NCBI GenBank assembly: GCA_963846635.1
Contig: CAWJXM010000007.1
Location: forward strand, 4,551 to 68,550
DNA: 64,000 nt
Source of the DNA: AP-15 sp963846635
GTDB lineage: Bacteria > Pseudomonadota > Alphaproteobacteria > ATCC43930 > CGMCC-115725
Reading direction: 5' to 3'
Shown: piece after piece, positions 9,382 to 18,142 of the stretch
How the letters are laid out: the number at the start of each line of letters is the position of its first letter
How positions within the stretch are numbered: the stretch's first letter is position 1
Translations under genes and position numbers: made by a program
The notes under the pieces: generated by a model
The model's input: only the letters and a program-made list of their open reading frames with translations
Databases searched by the model: none
What the model was told of the DNA's origin: nothing

Positions 9382-10392
9382 TCAGGTGACGAGGTGCGGC
9401 AGGCGGTCGAGGAGCATGGCAAAGATTGCCTGATCGGGGGCGCTCGACGGCAGATGGATTTTGAGTTGGGTTTTCAGCTCGACGATGCGGGCGGCGAGTT
9501 TGACCAGGCGCAACCGCAAGGTATTAAACTGCATGACCCGCCAAGTCGAACGTTTGGGCATGACGCGGCGCATCGACCACAAAGAGCCCCGTTGGCGGCC
9601 AGGCCGAAGAGCCAATCGACCCGGTTTGCTCGGCACCAGTCAAACATCCAGGGCTGCGTAATGACTGTCGTGGGCCTTCAGCCCACGGGCTTGACCCGTG
9701 GGGCGCAGCAGAATTTCGACCCGCGGCCAGTGGGCGCGGATGGCACCGACGAGGCGGCGGACAAAGCCGCTAATCTCCGCCCCGCTCGGCCGCTTGCCCA
9801 GCCGCAACAGCGCGGTGACAAAACGGCCTTCCCCGTCGAACACGACAATCAGCTGAAACCCGTAATCGTCATAATGGGCGTTGAACAGACGCAGTTGCTG
9901 ATCGCCATGCACCCGGTCGAACGTGTCGTCGAGGTCGAGCACGATGCGCTTCGGCACCGCCCGGAACGAGCCGCAATACGGTTTGACCAGCGCCCGGTCA
10001 AGGCGCAGCAACGCCCGCGTATCGGGCAGGTTTTCCAGCCGCGAGAGCGTCGATTGCGAGCACAAATCGTCACCCGAGGGCAGACGATCGAGGGCCAACT
10101 TGAACATCGGATCGCTGCGCAATGCGTCGGCGTCATTGCCATCCTCGTAGCCGGCGGCAATCATCAGCATCCGAAAGCGGATGATCTCGGCCAGGCGATG
10201 CACAACCTTCTCCGGCCTCCGCGGGTCCTTCAAGCAGGCCGCGAAGCGATCGGCTAGACCGAGCCGGCGCTCAATCTCGCGCAAGGCCAACAAACCGCCT
10301 TCTGAGGACAGCCGGCCGCCGTCAAAACGGGCGACGACAGCCTTGCCTTGCACCGGTGACAGACCAGCAAGAAACGGCGTAGCATCAACCAT
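9382..10392 (-). pseudogene. IS1380-family transposase, frameshifted and internally deleted
   Basis: ATG 10392 starts MVDATPFLAGLSPVQGK, then FDGGRLSSEGG and VLDLDDTFDRVHGDQQ, the catalytic region typical of IS1380. The frame stops at 9640-9642 after DSHYAALDV. The family's C-terminus reappears out of frame (LRLVKLAARIVELKTQLKIH, ending at 9382), and much of the intervening domain is missing. Just before DSHYA an extra block PTGQARGLKAH interrupts the otherwise conserved LLR-(G/A)DSHY motif; it is encoded by a palindromic insertion (see the repeat at 9674). The element is dead. Confidence 0.8.
9674..9703 (-). repeat. 30-bp palindromic element, copy 1, inside the IS1380 transposase
   Basis: The core is an 8-bp stem cccacggg / cccgtggg with the loop cttga. 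The identical 30 bases occur again at 63278-63307 inside an unrelated IS110 transposase. Here it is read in frame and adds about 11 residues to the protein. The layout resembles the terminal hairpins of IS200/IS605-type elements or REP/PATE-like palindromes; that relationship is inference. Confidence 0.75.
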
Positions 10393-10782
10393 GGCGGGTG
10401 CAGCTCCGGTTGATCCGAGAGTTCGGACTCTCAACCGAAACCCTACATCCAATCAACATATTGTGCTACGCCCGCCGACCCTCGTGCATAATCCGGGCTA
10501 GAGTTCCACAATTCACTCGCTCACTTCATACGCGGCTTCAACTCTGTACATAAGTTTGTACGCGCGCCTAATCCCTCGCTCCCCAACAGGATATCCCATT
10601 CCAAATTCTTGATGCTCTGTTCTATGACCAAGAACCCCGAAATCTCGGCGGCCAGAATCAACCAGCTCAGAGCAGGGCACTCTTATGCATTGAGTGATCC
10701 CTTTTACGGTATTATTTTACCATAGGCCCGATGCAGTTTGCAGCAGTCATCGTTCCTGAGGTCGTAGCGTTCTATAAAGGGC
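10393..10782. other. IS1380 outer end and intergenic spacer
   Basis: The IS1380 terminal repeat should lie around 10480-10500 (ctcgtgcataatccgggcta). From about 10510 to 10782 I see no coding frame, hairpin or RNA gene. The stretch only separates the IS remnant from the 3' end of the molybdenum cofactor operon. Confidence 0.35.
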
Positions 10783-12438
10783 CTAACTCGCGACAGGCTG
10801 TTTTTCTCTCGCCTGCAGCGCGGCAAGCGCCTCCGGGGTGTCGATGTCGACGAGGATCGCGTCGTCGTCCATTTCGACTTCGGCGACGAGCTCGGCATGC
10901 TCGCCGATCAGGTGCCGTGCGCCGACATCGCCGGCGATTTGCGCCATCTCAGAAAAGAAGCGCTTGGCCCATAGTACCGGATTGCCGCGCTTGCCGCGCC
11001 GCGTCGGCACGACAATGGCTCGCCCTTCGAGCGGATTAAACGCAGCGATCAAGCGGTCGAGGTGGCGGCCGGAGACCAGCGGCATGTCGCCGAGGCAGAC
11101 CAGCACGCCGTCGAGATCGGCCGGCAATGCGGCAAGCCCGCATTTGAGCGAGGTCGACAGGCCCGCGGCAAAATCGGGATTGCGCACCCGCTCGACCGGC
11201 AGGCGCCCGAGCGCCGCATCGATCTCATCGGCGCGATTGCCGAGCACAGCCACGATCGGCCGGGCTCGCGAGGCCAGCAGGCGCCGCGCAACCCGCACCA
11301 CCATCGGGACGCCCTCAATCTCGGTCAGCAATTTGTTCGGACCGCCCATCCGCCGCGACTGACCGGCAGCGAGCAACAAAGCGCCGATGCGCGGACCCGG
11401 CGGTCTTTCCTTTGCCTTTTCCGAGGGCGGCTTGGCTTCGGCTCGGGGGAGCGGCCGCGACGGGATCTCAGCCAATAGCCCACCGCTGCCCATCCGCATG
11501 ATCTCTTCGGGACCAACCGGCAATCCGGCAACCAGCCGCTCCAACACCCAATCGAAACCATTGACCTTGGGCGAGCGAGCACAGCCGGGCAGCCCGAGCA
11601 CCACGCGCTCATCGATATGGCCGAGCAGCAACAGGTTTCCGGGATCGACCGGCATGCCGAAATGGTCGACCCGTCCTCCGGCGGCCTCGATCGCCGCCGG
11701 GATCACATCGCGCCGGTCAAGGATCGCCGAGGCACCATGGATCAACAGAAGGTCGATACCGTGCGTGAAGGCCTCGCCGATCGTGCCCGCCAGCTCAGCC
11801 GTCACATGCGCGCAGCGCGTCTCGCAAACAAGCTTGCAACCGAGCGACGACAGCCGCCCAAGCGTCACCTCTCTGGTCTTGTTGAGAATGCTCTCCTTGA
11901 GACCCGGGAGCCGGGTTTGGATCAGCCCGACCGATAGGGGCCGAAATGCTGCCACCCGCAGCAGCGGACCCCCGACGATCGCCGCCCTGGCGCATTCCGT
12001 GACCGCGCGCTCGGACGCGGCAAACGGGATGATCTTGATTGTCGCGACCATCTGACGCGGCTCGACGACAGCGAAAGGCGGCAAAGTGCCCAGCGTGACT
12101 GCTTCGTCGACAAGGTTGAGCCGATCGACGCGCTCTCGGTCGAAGACCAGCACGCCCTTGGCTTCGGCGTGAAGATTGACCCGCCCGGTGAAGGGCGGGG
12201 CCGCCGAGATGCCGGGACCAATGGCCGCGGCCGCTACTCGCTCCGCCGCCGCGTCCTCGCCGACATCGCCGGGTTCGAGCCGAGCGACGGTGATGCTAGA
12301 TAGACCGGTCTCGGCGATCAGCCCCAAATCGGCGACCGATAGCACGCGACCCTTTTTCAACGCCGCCGCGCCAAGCTTCAGACTATGGGCGAGAATGCCC
12401 CCTTCTGCCTCGGCGACCGGAACCTCGCCGAATTTCAT
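10783..12438 (-). CDS. Molybdopterin-binding / MobA-like nucleotidyltransferase fusion protein
   Basis: 551 residues in two parts. Residues 1 to about 330 form a MoeA/MogA-type molybdopterin-binding domain (segments HGIDLLLIHGASAILDRRD and the later GLPGCARSPK). Residues from about 345 form a MobA/MocA-like NTP transferase with the signature LLLAAGQSRRMGGPNKLL and the metal-binding CLGDMPLV. Such fusions finish the molybdenum cofactor (for example CTP transfer to MPT) for xanthine-dehydrogenase-type enzymes. Its ATG overlaps the stop of the XdhC C-terminal gene (12435-12438). It is the last gene of an operon whose enzyme target may be the hydroxylase at 20.2-22.8 kb. Confidence 0.85.
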   Translation of the reverse strand: MKFGEVPVAEAEGGILAHSLKLGAAALKKGRVLSVADLGLIAETGLSSITVARLEPGDVGEDAAAERVAAAAIGPGISAAPPFTGRVNLHAEAKGVLVFDRERVDRLNLVDEAVTLGTLPPFAVVEPRQMVATIKIIPFAASERAVTECARAAIVGGPLLRVAAFRPLSVGLIQTRLPGLKESILNKTREVTLGRLSSLGCKLVCETRCAHVTAELAGTIGEAFTHGIDLLLIHGASAILDRRDVIPAAIEAAGGRVDHFGMPVDPGNLLLLGHIDERVVLGLPGCARSPKVNGFDWVLERLVAGLPVGPEEIMRMGSGGLLAEIPSRPLPRAEAKPPSEKAKERPPGPRIGALLLAAGQSRRMGGPNKLLTEIEGVPMVVRVARRLLASRARPIVAVLGNRADEIDAALGRLPVERVRNPDFAAGLSTSLKCGLAALPADLDGVLVCLGDMPLVSGRHLDRLIAAFNPLEGRAIVVPTRRGKRGNPVLWAKRFFSEMAQIAGDVGARHLIGEHAELVAEVEMDDDAILVDIDTPEALAALQAREKQPVAS

Positions 12439-13145
12439 GCCGCCTCCGCGACCTTGCCCTGCCGCAACACTTGGATGATCTGGGCGACAATCGAAGTCGC
12501 GACCTCAGCCGGTGACACGGCGCCGATCGCGAGACCGACCGGTCCATGGATGCGGGCGAGATCGGCCTCGGTAAAGCCCATCTCCTTGAGCCGAGAGCAG
12601 CGTGCCGTGTGGGTGCGGCGCGACCCGAGGGCGCCGATATAAAAGCAATCCAAACGCAATGCCACGGCCAAGGCCGGATCATCGAGCTTCGGGTCATGGG
12701 TCAGGGTTACAACCGCCGAGCGCTGATCGGGTTTCAGCCGCTCCAGCGCCTCATCCGGCCATTCCTGGCTCAATTCGACATTGGGAAAGCGAGCCTCCGT
12801 AGCAAATGACCCGCGCGGGTCGACAACCGTTACCGCAAAATCAGCAAGGCTCAGCATCTGCACGAGCGGCTGCGCAATGTGCACGGCGCCCACCACAAAA
12901 CACCGCCGCGGCGAACTGAATACCTCGACAAAGACGCGGCCGGCGCGCGTCTCGATCGTCCGGTTGTGGTCGGCTTGCAGCGCATCGCGCACGGCATCAA
13001 GAGTCGTTTCATCGAGCTCCAGATCACCGTCGCGCGAGCCGTTGTCGATCAGAACTTGCCGCCCGGTTGCAAGATCGGTTGCGAGGGCGATCGACCGGTG
13101 CTCGCGCCCGGCCGCAACCACGCGGTCGAGGATGCGGCCCTTCAT
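12435..13145 (-). CDS. XdhC Rossmann-domain protein (XdhC_C), CoxF-like
   Basis: 236 residues starting at ATG 13145 (MKGRILDRVVAAG). The larger open frame to 13376 is not used, because the preceding gene ends at 13142 and the ATGA overlap (13142-13145) fixes the start. CFVVGAVHIAQPLVQMLSLA is the nucleotide-binding turn, and YIGALGSRRTHTARCSRL is the conserved XdhC_C motif. XdhC binds molybdenum cofactor, promotes its sulfuration and delivers it to xanthine-dehydrogenase-family enzymes. Here the two XdhC domains are separate genes, as in several alphaproteobacterial cox-type clusters. Confidence 0.88.
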   Translation of the reverse strand: MKGRILDRVVAAGREHRSIALATDLATGRQVLIDNGSRDGDLELDETTLDAVRDALQADHNRTIETRAGRVFVEVFSSPRRCFVVGAVHIAQPLVQMLSLADFAVTVVDPRGSFATEARFPNVELSQEWPDEALERLKPDQRSAVVTLTHDPKLDDPALAVALRLDCFYIGALGSRRTHTARCSRLKEMGFTEADLARIHGPVGLAIGAVSPAEVATSIVAQIIQVLRQGKVAEAA

Positions 13146-13462
13146 TCGACGCGCTCGACAAAAATCTGGATTTTGCCGCCACAAGCGAGGCCCACTTCCC
13201 AAGCTTGGTCGTCGGTAATGCCAAAATCCAACAACCGCGGCTTGCCATCGCGAATAACGGCGCGCGCTTCTTCGACAACAGCGCCTTCGACGCAGCCGCC
13301 CGACACCGAGCCGACCATCGCACCCGTGTCGTCGACCGCGAGCTTGGCGCCAACCGGGCGAGGCGACGAGCCCCAAGTGGTGACGACGGTCGCCAGAGCG
13401 ACCCCCGCTCCCGCCTCGCGCCAGCGCGCGGCTTGTTCCAGAATCTCTGCCGTATCGCTCAT
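13142..13462 (-). CDS. XdhC/CoxI N-terminal domain protein
   Basis: 106 residues with the full XdhC_CoxI signature: TWGSSPRPVGAKLAV, GSVSGGCVEGAVVEEA, and DDQAWEVGLACGGKIQIFVE. The cysteine in SGGC and the glycine-rich ACGG loop are the family hallmarks. It overlaps the VWA gene upstream (13459-13462) and the XdhC_C gene downstream by four bases each, so the genes are probably translationally coupled. It acts with the next protein as a split XdhC insertase. Confidence 0.9.
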   Translation of the reverse strand: MSDTAEILEQAARWREAGAGVALATVVTTWGSSPRPVGAKLAVDDTGAMVGSVSGGCVEGAVVEEARAVIRDGKPRLLDFGITDDQAWEVGLACGGKIQIFVERVE

Positions 13463-14772
13463 GCCGCCCTCTCCTGGTAGTGGCGCAAGACCGGCGGGGC
13501 CGGGCCGCGGCGCGACGGCGCCTCGCTCAGCACCTCGATCAATTCTTCAAGGCTCTCGAGATTGTGCACCGGCCGAAACTCGTCGACATAGGGCATCATC
13601 GCCCGCATCCCCAGTGATTTTGGCTCGAACCCCTCGTAGCGCAACAGCGGGTTGAGCCAGACGAGCCGGCGGCAGGAACGGTTCAGCCGATCCATTTCGC
13701 GCGCCAATCCGGCGCCGGCGTCACGGTCGAGCCCATCGGTCATTAACAGGACGACAGCGCCCTGGCCGAGCAGGCGACGCGACCAGAGCCGGTTGAACTC
13801 GGCGATCGAATGGCCGATCCGGGTTCCACCCGACCAGTCGGCAACCGCCTCGCCAACCCGCTCCAAAGCCACATCGACGTCGCGAAAGCGCAGATAGCGG
13901 GTGATGTTGGTCAGCCGGGTCCCGAAGACAAAGGTATAAACCCGGTCGCGGTCGTTGGTGACCGTATGCATGAAATGCAAAAAGATGCGGCTGTAGCGAC
14001 TCATCGAGCCCGAGATGTCGCACAAAATGACGAGTGGCGGAGGGCGGCGCCGTCGGCTTTTCCGCTTCAACTCGATCAGCCCGCCGGAACGCAGTGCAGC
14101 GCGCAAGGTCGCTCGCAAATCGGCGCGCGCGCCGCGCCGATCGGGGGCGAAGCGCCGCGTCGGAACATCCTGAACCGGCAGGCGTAACCGGGCGATCGCC
14201 GCCTTCGCGCGCGCCAGTTCCTCGAGAGACATCTTCTCGAAATCCATACGGCGCAATTGCTCGCGATCGGAGAACGTCATGACCGCATTGATCTCGCTCT
14301 CGACCTCCTCGGGCTCGCCTTGTGCTTTGTCGCGACCGGGATGCAGCGCTTCGGCAAGCCGCCGTGCCATCTCGGCGCCGCGATCCTCCTCACTCTCGAC
14401 CCGCAACTCGGGCAACACCAGCGCCATCATTTTTTTCAAAAGATCGGGATTCCGCCAAAAGATGTGGAACGCCTGGTCGAAGATCAGCCGCTGGTCCGGC
14501 CGGTTGACGAACACCGCATGCAATGTCCAGTAGAAGTCGCGGCGGTCGGTGATGCCGACGACCCGAACCGCTTGCACCGCATCGATGACCTTACCCGGTC
14601 CGACCGGCAGCCCTGCCGCGCGCAAGGTGCGGGCGAAATGCATCATATTGGCAAGCAGCCGGCCGCCGGCTGCCGATTGCCCCTCACCCTCCCGCTGTCG
14701 CGGGTCTCTCCCTCTCCCCGTTTGCGGGGAGAGGGGCGGGGAGAGGGGCCGATCGGCCAAGGTGCGCACCAT
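13459..14772 (-). CDS. coxE: VWA domain protein, CoxE-like
   Basis: 437 residues from ATG 14772, two bases after the coxD stop. The frame is open to 15099, but that part overlaps coxD and is not used. The VWA domain carries the MIDAS motif DISGSMSRYS near residue 245 and the later TDGLDRD. CoxE works with the MoxR ATPase CoxD in post-translational assembly of the active site of molybdenum hydroxylases (known for CO dehydrogenase). Residues about 11-32 (LSPPLSPQTGRGRDPRQRE) come from a palindromic repeat inserted in frame between a short leader and the normal start of homology, NMMHFARTLRAAGLPVGPG. Confidence 0.88.
   Translation of the reverse strand: MVRTLADRPLSPPLSPQTGRGRDPRQREGEGQSAAGGRLLANMMHFARTLRAAGLPVGPGKVIDAVQAVRVVGITDRRDFYWTLHAVFVNRPDQRLIFDQAFHIFWRNPDLLKKMMALVLPELRVESEEDRGAEMARRLAEALHPGRDKAQGEPEEVESEINAVMTFSDREQLRRMDFEKMSLEELARAKAAIARLRLPVQDVPTRRFAPDRRGARADLRATLRAALRSGGLIELKRKSRRRRPPPLVILCDISGSMSRYSRIFLHFMHTVTNDRDRVYTFVFGTRLTNITRYLRFRDVDVALERVGEAVADWSGGTRIGHSIAEFNRLWSRRLLGQGAVVLLMTDGLDRDAGAGLAREMDRLNRSCRRLVWLNPLLRYEGFEPKSLGMRAMMPYVDEFRPVHNLESLEELIEVLSEAPSRRGPAPPVLRHYQERAA
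14710..14735 (-). repeat. REP-like palindrome inserted in the 5' end of coxE
   Basis: A perfect 10-bp stem (ccctctcccc at 14710-14719 with ggggagaggg at 14726-14735) sits inside the coxE frame and is flanked by further g/c-rich repeats up to about 14755. A related hairpin occurs at 15731-15752 upstream of coxD. The inserted block keeps the reading frame. Confidence 0.65.
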
Positions 14773-14774
14773 GT

Positions 14775-15701
14775 TCAGGCCGCTGCAGCCGCCTCGGCCT
14801 TGATCTGATCGAGCAGGCGCGCGGCCTCGCTGCCCTGGATGCGGGCGATGTCGTCCTGATATTTCAGCAACACGCCCAAAGTGTCGTTGATCGCCTGCGG
14901 CGTCAGTTCGAGCACATCCAATTGCATCAGCGCCTCGGTCCAGTCGATGGTCTCGGCGATACCAGGCAATTTGAAGAGATCCATGCCACGCAGCTTTTGG
15001 ACAAACCCAACGACTTGGCGCGACAGATGCTCGGCGGCACCGGGCGCCTTGCGCTTCAATATTTCCATTTCTCGGACCGCGGTCGGGTAATCGACCCAAT
15101 AATAAAAGCAGCGTCGCTTCAGAGCATCGTGGATCTCGCGTGTTCGGTTTGAGGTGATGATAACGATCGGCGGATGTTCGGCGCGGATCGTGCCGATTTC
15201 CGGGATCGTTACCTGATAGTCCGATAGGATCTCGAGAAGAAAAGCCTCGAACGGTTCATCGGTGCGGTCGAGCTCATCGATCAGCAACACCGGCGCGCCG
15301 GAGATGTCCGGCTCCAAGGCCTGTAACAACGGGCGCTTGATCAGAAACCGGTCGGAAAAAATTGTGCTCTCGATTTCGCCACGGTCTTCCTCAGCCGCCT
15401 CAGCGAGCCGGATTTCGATCATCTGCCGGGCATAATCCCACTCATATACCGCCGAAGCGACGTCGAGCCCCTCATAACATTGCAACCGGATCAGCCGGCG
15501 CCGCAATGCGGTCGCGAGGACCTTGGCAATTTCGGTTTTGCCGACGCCGGCCTCGCCTTCAAGAAACAGCGGCCGATTCAAATGCAACGCCAGATGGACC
15601 GCGGTCGCTAAGCTGCGATCGGCGATGTAATCGGCGCTGCCCAGCATCGCGAGCGTGGCATCGACGGTGGTGGGGAGTTTGATCGAGTTGACAACATCCA
15701 T
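14775..15701 (-). CDS. coxD: MoxR-type AAA+ ATPase, CoxD-like
   Basis: 308 residues, the usual MoxR length. Walker A is LEGEAGVGKTEIAK (near residue 48), Walker B is VLLIDELDR, followed by sensor ITSNRTREIHDALKRRC. In cox clusters the CoxD ATPase is needed to introduce sulfur and copper into the active site; in other Mo hydroxylase clusters it pairs with the VWA protein as a chaperone. It is the first gene of the five-gene operon, so the promoter should lie in 15702-15998. Confidence 0.9.
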   Translation of the reverse strand: MDVVNSIKLPTTVDATLAMLGSADYIADRSLATAVHLALHLNRPLFLEGEAGVGKTEIAKVLATALRRRLIRLQCYEGLDVASAVYEWDYARQMIEIRLAEAAEEDRGEIESTIFSDRFLIKRPLLQALEPDISGAPVLLIDELDRTDEPFEAFLLEILSDYQVTIPEIGTIRAEHPPIVIITSNRTREIHDALKRRCFYYWVDYPTAVREMEILKRKAPGAAEHLSRQVVGFVQKLRGMDLFKLPGIAETIDWTEALMQLDVLELTPQAINDTLGVLLKYQDDIARIQGSEAARLLDQIKAEAAAAA

Positions 15702-15730
15702 CGCGGCAGAATTCCGATCGCAACAAAATT

Positions 15731-15752
15731 CCCTCTCGCCAGCGGGAGAGGG
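15731..15752. repeat. REP-like hairpin upstream of coxD
   Basis: ccctctc (15731-15737) and gagaggg (15746-15752) form a short palindrome resembling the one inside coxE. The rest of the 297-base spacer 15702-15998 shows no coding frame. It should hold the promoter of the coxD operon. Confidence 0.5.
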
Positions 15753-15998
15753 CGGATAGCCGATGCGGGCCGGTAGCCGTACCGGTCCGCCACTGCAGTA
15801 AATTTAGGGGCTTCGACGGGCCGCCGCCACCCGACGGATTGACATACCTTACCTTTGATTAACCGCGCTCGGCGTCGGGGCGCTCGTATCGCTTGCTTCA
15901 GAAGTCATCTTGACGATTCCCGACGGTCCTCGCGCTCGCATGGTGTCGAGGCACATTTGGCTTAATGATAATTTTTTCGTTTGAGGGAGAAGATGACG

Positions 15999-17189
15999 TC
16001 ACAGCACGCCTTTCTCACGGAGGGCGGTGAGGTCGGCGGCGGTGACGCCGAGGCGGCCAAAGATTTCGGCGTTATGCTGGCCGAGCTTGGGGGCGACGGT
16101 GCGCACACGGATCGCATCGTCGATCTTAATCGGGGTGCGAATATGCGGCACGTTGCCCAACTCCGTGTCGCTCACATATTGCACGAGCCCGCGATGACGA
16201 ACCTGCGGGTCGGCGAACATCTGTGCGTAATTGTAAACGGGGCCGCACGGCACGCCGGCGGCTTCGAGCGCCGCAACCCAATGCTCGGTCGTGCCGGTCG
16301 CGAGCACGTCTTCCATAACAGCTTCAAGGGTGACGCGATTGGCCATGCGCTGCTGGTTTGTCGCAAAGCGCGGATCTTGGCACCATTCGGGATGGCCCAG
16401 CGCCGCCGCGCAGCGTTGCCATATCGCCTCTCCAGCCGCTCCGATCATCAGATAGCCGTCCTTGGTCTTCATGCGCTGATAGGGAGCGTTCTGACGATGA
16501 CGCGAGCCTTGACGGGTCGGCTCTTGGTGGTCGGCGAGCCATTGCGCCGAGGTCCATGAACTGAAGCCGATCGCGGTCTCCAATAATGAGCATTGGACGA
16601 GCCGTCCCTTGCCGGTGCGCTCGCGCTCATAAAGTGCCGCGAGGATACCCTGCACGGCCCACATGCCGGTGCCGAGATCGCAGATCGGCAGACCGACCGA
16701 GGTCGGCGGGCCATCCGGCTCTCCGGTCACGTGCATGATGCCGCCCATCCCTTGCGCGATCAGGTCGAAGCCGCCGCGCCCGGCAGAGGGTCCGTCATAG
16801 CCGAGCCCTGAGAGCTGGGCATAAATCAGCTGCGGGTTGACCTGACTCAGATCCTCATAGCCTAGCCCGGCGCGCGGCATCACATTCGGGCGGTAATTCT
16901 CGACCAGCACGTCGACGCGCTCGACGAGGCGCAGAAACAACGCCTTGCCCTCGGGCGCCTTGTAATCGAGGGTAATGCCCTTTTTGTTGCGATTGATGTA
17001 GCGGAAGTACGGATTGCGCTCGCTGCCGTCGCCCCAGGCGCGCACCAAATCCCCTCTGCCCGGGCGTTCGAGCTTTATGACCTCGGCCCCCATATCGGCG
17101 AGGATCATCGTGCAGAAGGGTCCCGCCATGTGCTCGGTCAGATCGAGCACCTTTACATCTGCGAGCGGGCCGCGATCGGAATCACTCAT
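15999..17189 (-). CDS. CaiB/BaiF family CoA transferase
   Basis: 396 residues, full length for class III CoA transferases. Family features: KVLDLTEHMAGPFCTMILAD at the start, VIKLERPGRGD, NRNKKGITLDYK, and the catalytic Asp in ICDLGTGMWA (near residue 170). The enzyme moves CoA between acyl-CoA and a free carboxylate. The enoyl-CoA hydratase gene directly upstream on the same strand suggests a joint role in activating and processing a carboxylic acid. The start ATG 17189 has a GAGAAACGGCG stretch before it. Confidence 0.9.
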   Translation of the reverse strand: MSDSDRGPLADVKVLDLTEHMAGPFCTMILADMGAEVIKLERPGRGDLVRAWGDGSERNPYFRYINRNKKGITLDYKAPEGKALFLRLVERVDVLVENYRPNVMPRAGLGYEDLSQVNPQLIYAQLSGLGYDGPSAGRGGFDLIAQGMGGIMHVTGEPDGPPTSVGLPICDLGTGMWAVQGILAALYERERTGKGRLVQCSLLETAIGFSSWTSAQWLADHQEPTRQGSRHRQNAPYQRMKTKDGYLMIGAAGEAIWQRCAAALGHPEWCQDPRFATNQQRMANRVTLEAVMEDVLATGTTEHWVAALEAAGVPCGPVYNYAQMFADPQVRHRGLVQYVSDTELGNVPHIRTPIKIDDAIRVRTVAPKLGQHNAEIFGRLGVTAADLTALREKGVL

Positions 17190-17251
17190 CGCCGTTTCTC
17201 CTTCGTCTTACCAGCGAAGGCTTGACCTGCGCCGGGATGACGAATGTGTGC

Positions 17252-18055
17252 TCAGCCCTTGAGCAACTCGATCGTTGGCAGGCGATAGCGGTCTTGTGGG
17301 TCGTCCCAGCCCTTGAAATTGGGCGGGCGCTTTTCGGCAAAAGCGGCGCGCGACTCGATCAGATCGCTTTTGGCGCCGTGTTCGCGCAGCGTCACCGCAA
17401 GGCTCTGCTGCTCGGGCGAAGGTGTCGGGCGCATCTGGCGCATCATATGAACGGTGTTGACCCGCGAGGCGGGCGGCAAGGTCAGCAAATGCTCAGCCAT
17501 CGCGATCGCACTCGGGATCAGCTGATCGGGATCGACGAGGCGGTTTAAAAACCCGATCTCATAAAACCGCTCGGCCGTGAAGCGAAAGCCCAGCGCCATC
17601 TCCATCGCGATCGGATAGGGCAGATTGGCGATATGCCCGTGATTGTAGCCGCCTAATAGCCAGCGCTTTGCCTCCGAGACCTCGAACACCGCCCCCTTTG
17701 CCGCAACCCGCAGATCGGTACGCTCGACCAGCATAAAGCCGCCGCCCATTGCATAGCCGTTGACCGCGGCGATAACCGGCTTTTCGAGCGCGCCGGTCAT
17801 GAACGGGTCTTCGATGTCGGGCCGTCTGCCGCCCGGCTGCCCGGCAGCAAGCGATTCCTTCATGTCCTCGCCAGCGCAAAAGGCGCGGCCGGCGCCGGTA
17901 AAGATCGCGACCTCCAGATCGTTTGAACGGCGAAATTCGGTCCAGGTCTCGGCGAGGCGGGTGCGCATCTCGTGACTGAGCGCGTTGAGCCGCTCCGGCC
18001 GGTTCATCCGCACGATGAGGATCTGTCCGTGACGCTCGGTCTCGACAACGGCCAT
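17252..18055 (-). CDS. Enoyl-CoA hydratase/isomerase family protein
   Basis: 267 residues from ATG 18055; the longer open frame to 18223 runs into the opposite-strand gene, and GAAGGAAC precedes this ATG. Crotonase features: MNRPERLNALSHEM, the first oxyanion-hole segment GRAFCAGEDMKES, and the second, NGYAMGGGFMLVE. The position after GGG where many hydratases carry the catalytic Glu is occupied by ...GFMLVERTD, so the reaction (hydration, isomerisation or another crotonase chemistry) is uncertain. It is probably co-transcribed with the CoA transferase. Confidence 0.88.
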   Translation of the reverse strand: MAVVETERHGQILIVRMNRPERLNALSHEMRTRLAETWTEFRRSNDLEVAIFTGAGRAFCAGEDMKESLAAGQPGGRRPDIEDPFMTGALEKPVIAAVNGYAMGGGFMLVERTDLRVAAKGAVFEVSEAKRWLLGGYNHGHIANLPYPIAMEMALGFRFTAERFYEIGFLNRLVDPDQLIPSAIAMAEHLLTLPPASRVNTVHMMRQMRPTPSPEQQSLAVTLREHGAKSDLIESRAAFAEKRPPNFKGWDDPQDRYRLPTIELLKG

Positions 18056-18142
18056 CGGTTTGTTCCTTCTCCAATCGCGTGACGCTGCGGGCCCGGCAAG
18101 GCTACCATCGCTGCCCCGCCGTCCGCGAGGAGTTCCGCAAAG

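Noticed and set aside
9370..10257. 295-residue plus-strand ORF
   Set aside because: It is antisense to the recognisable IS1380 transposase, with no motif of its own.
13459..15099. 546-residue version of the VWA protein
   Set aside because: The extra N-terminus overlaps coxD in another frame and has no family resemblance; ATG 14772 follows the coxD stop by two bases.
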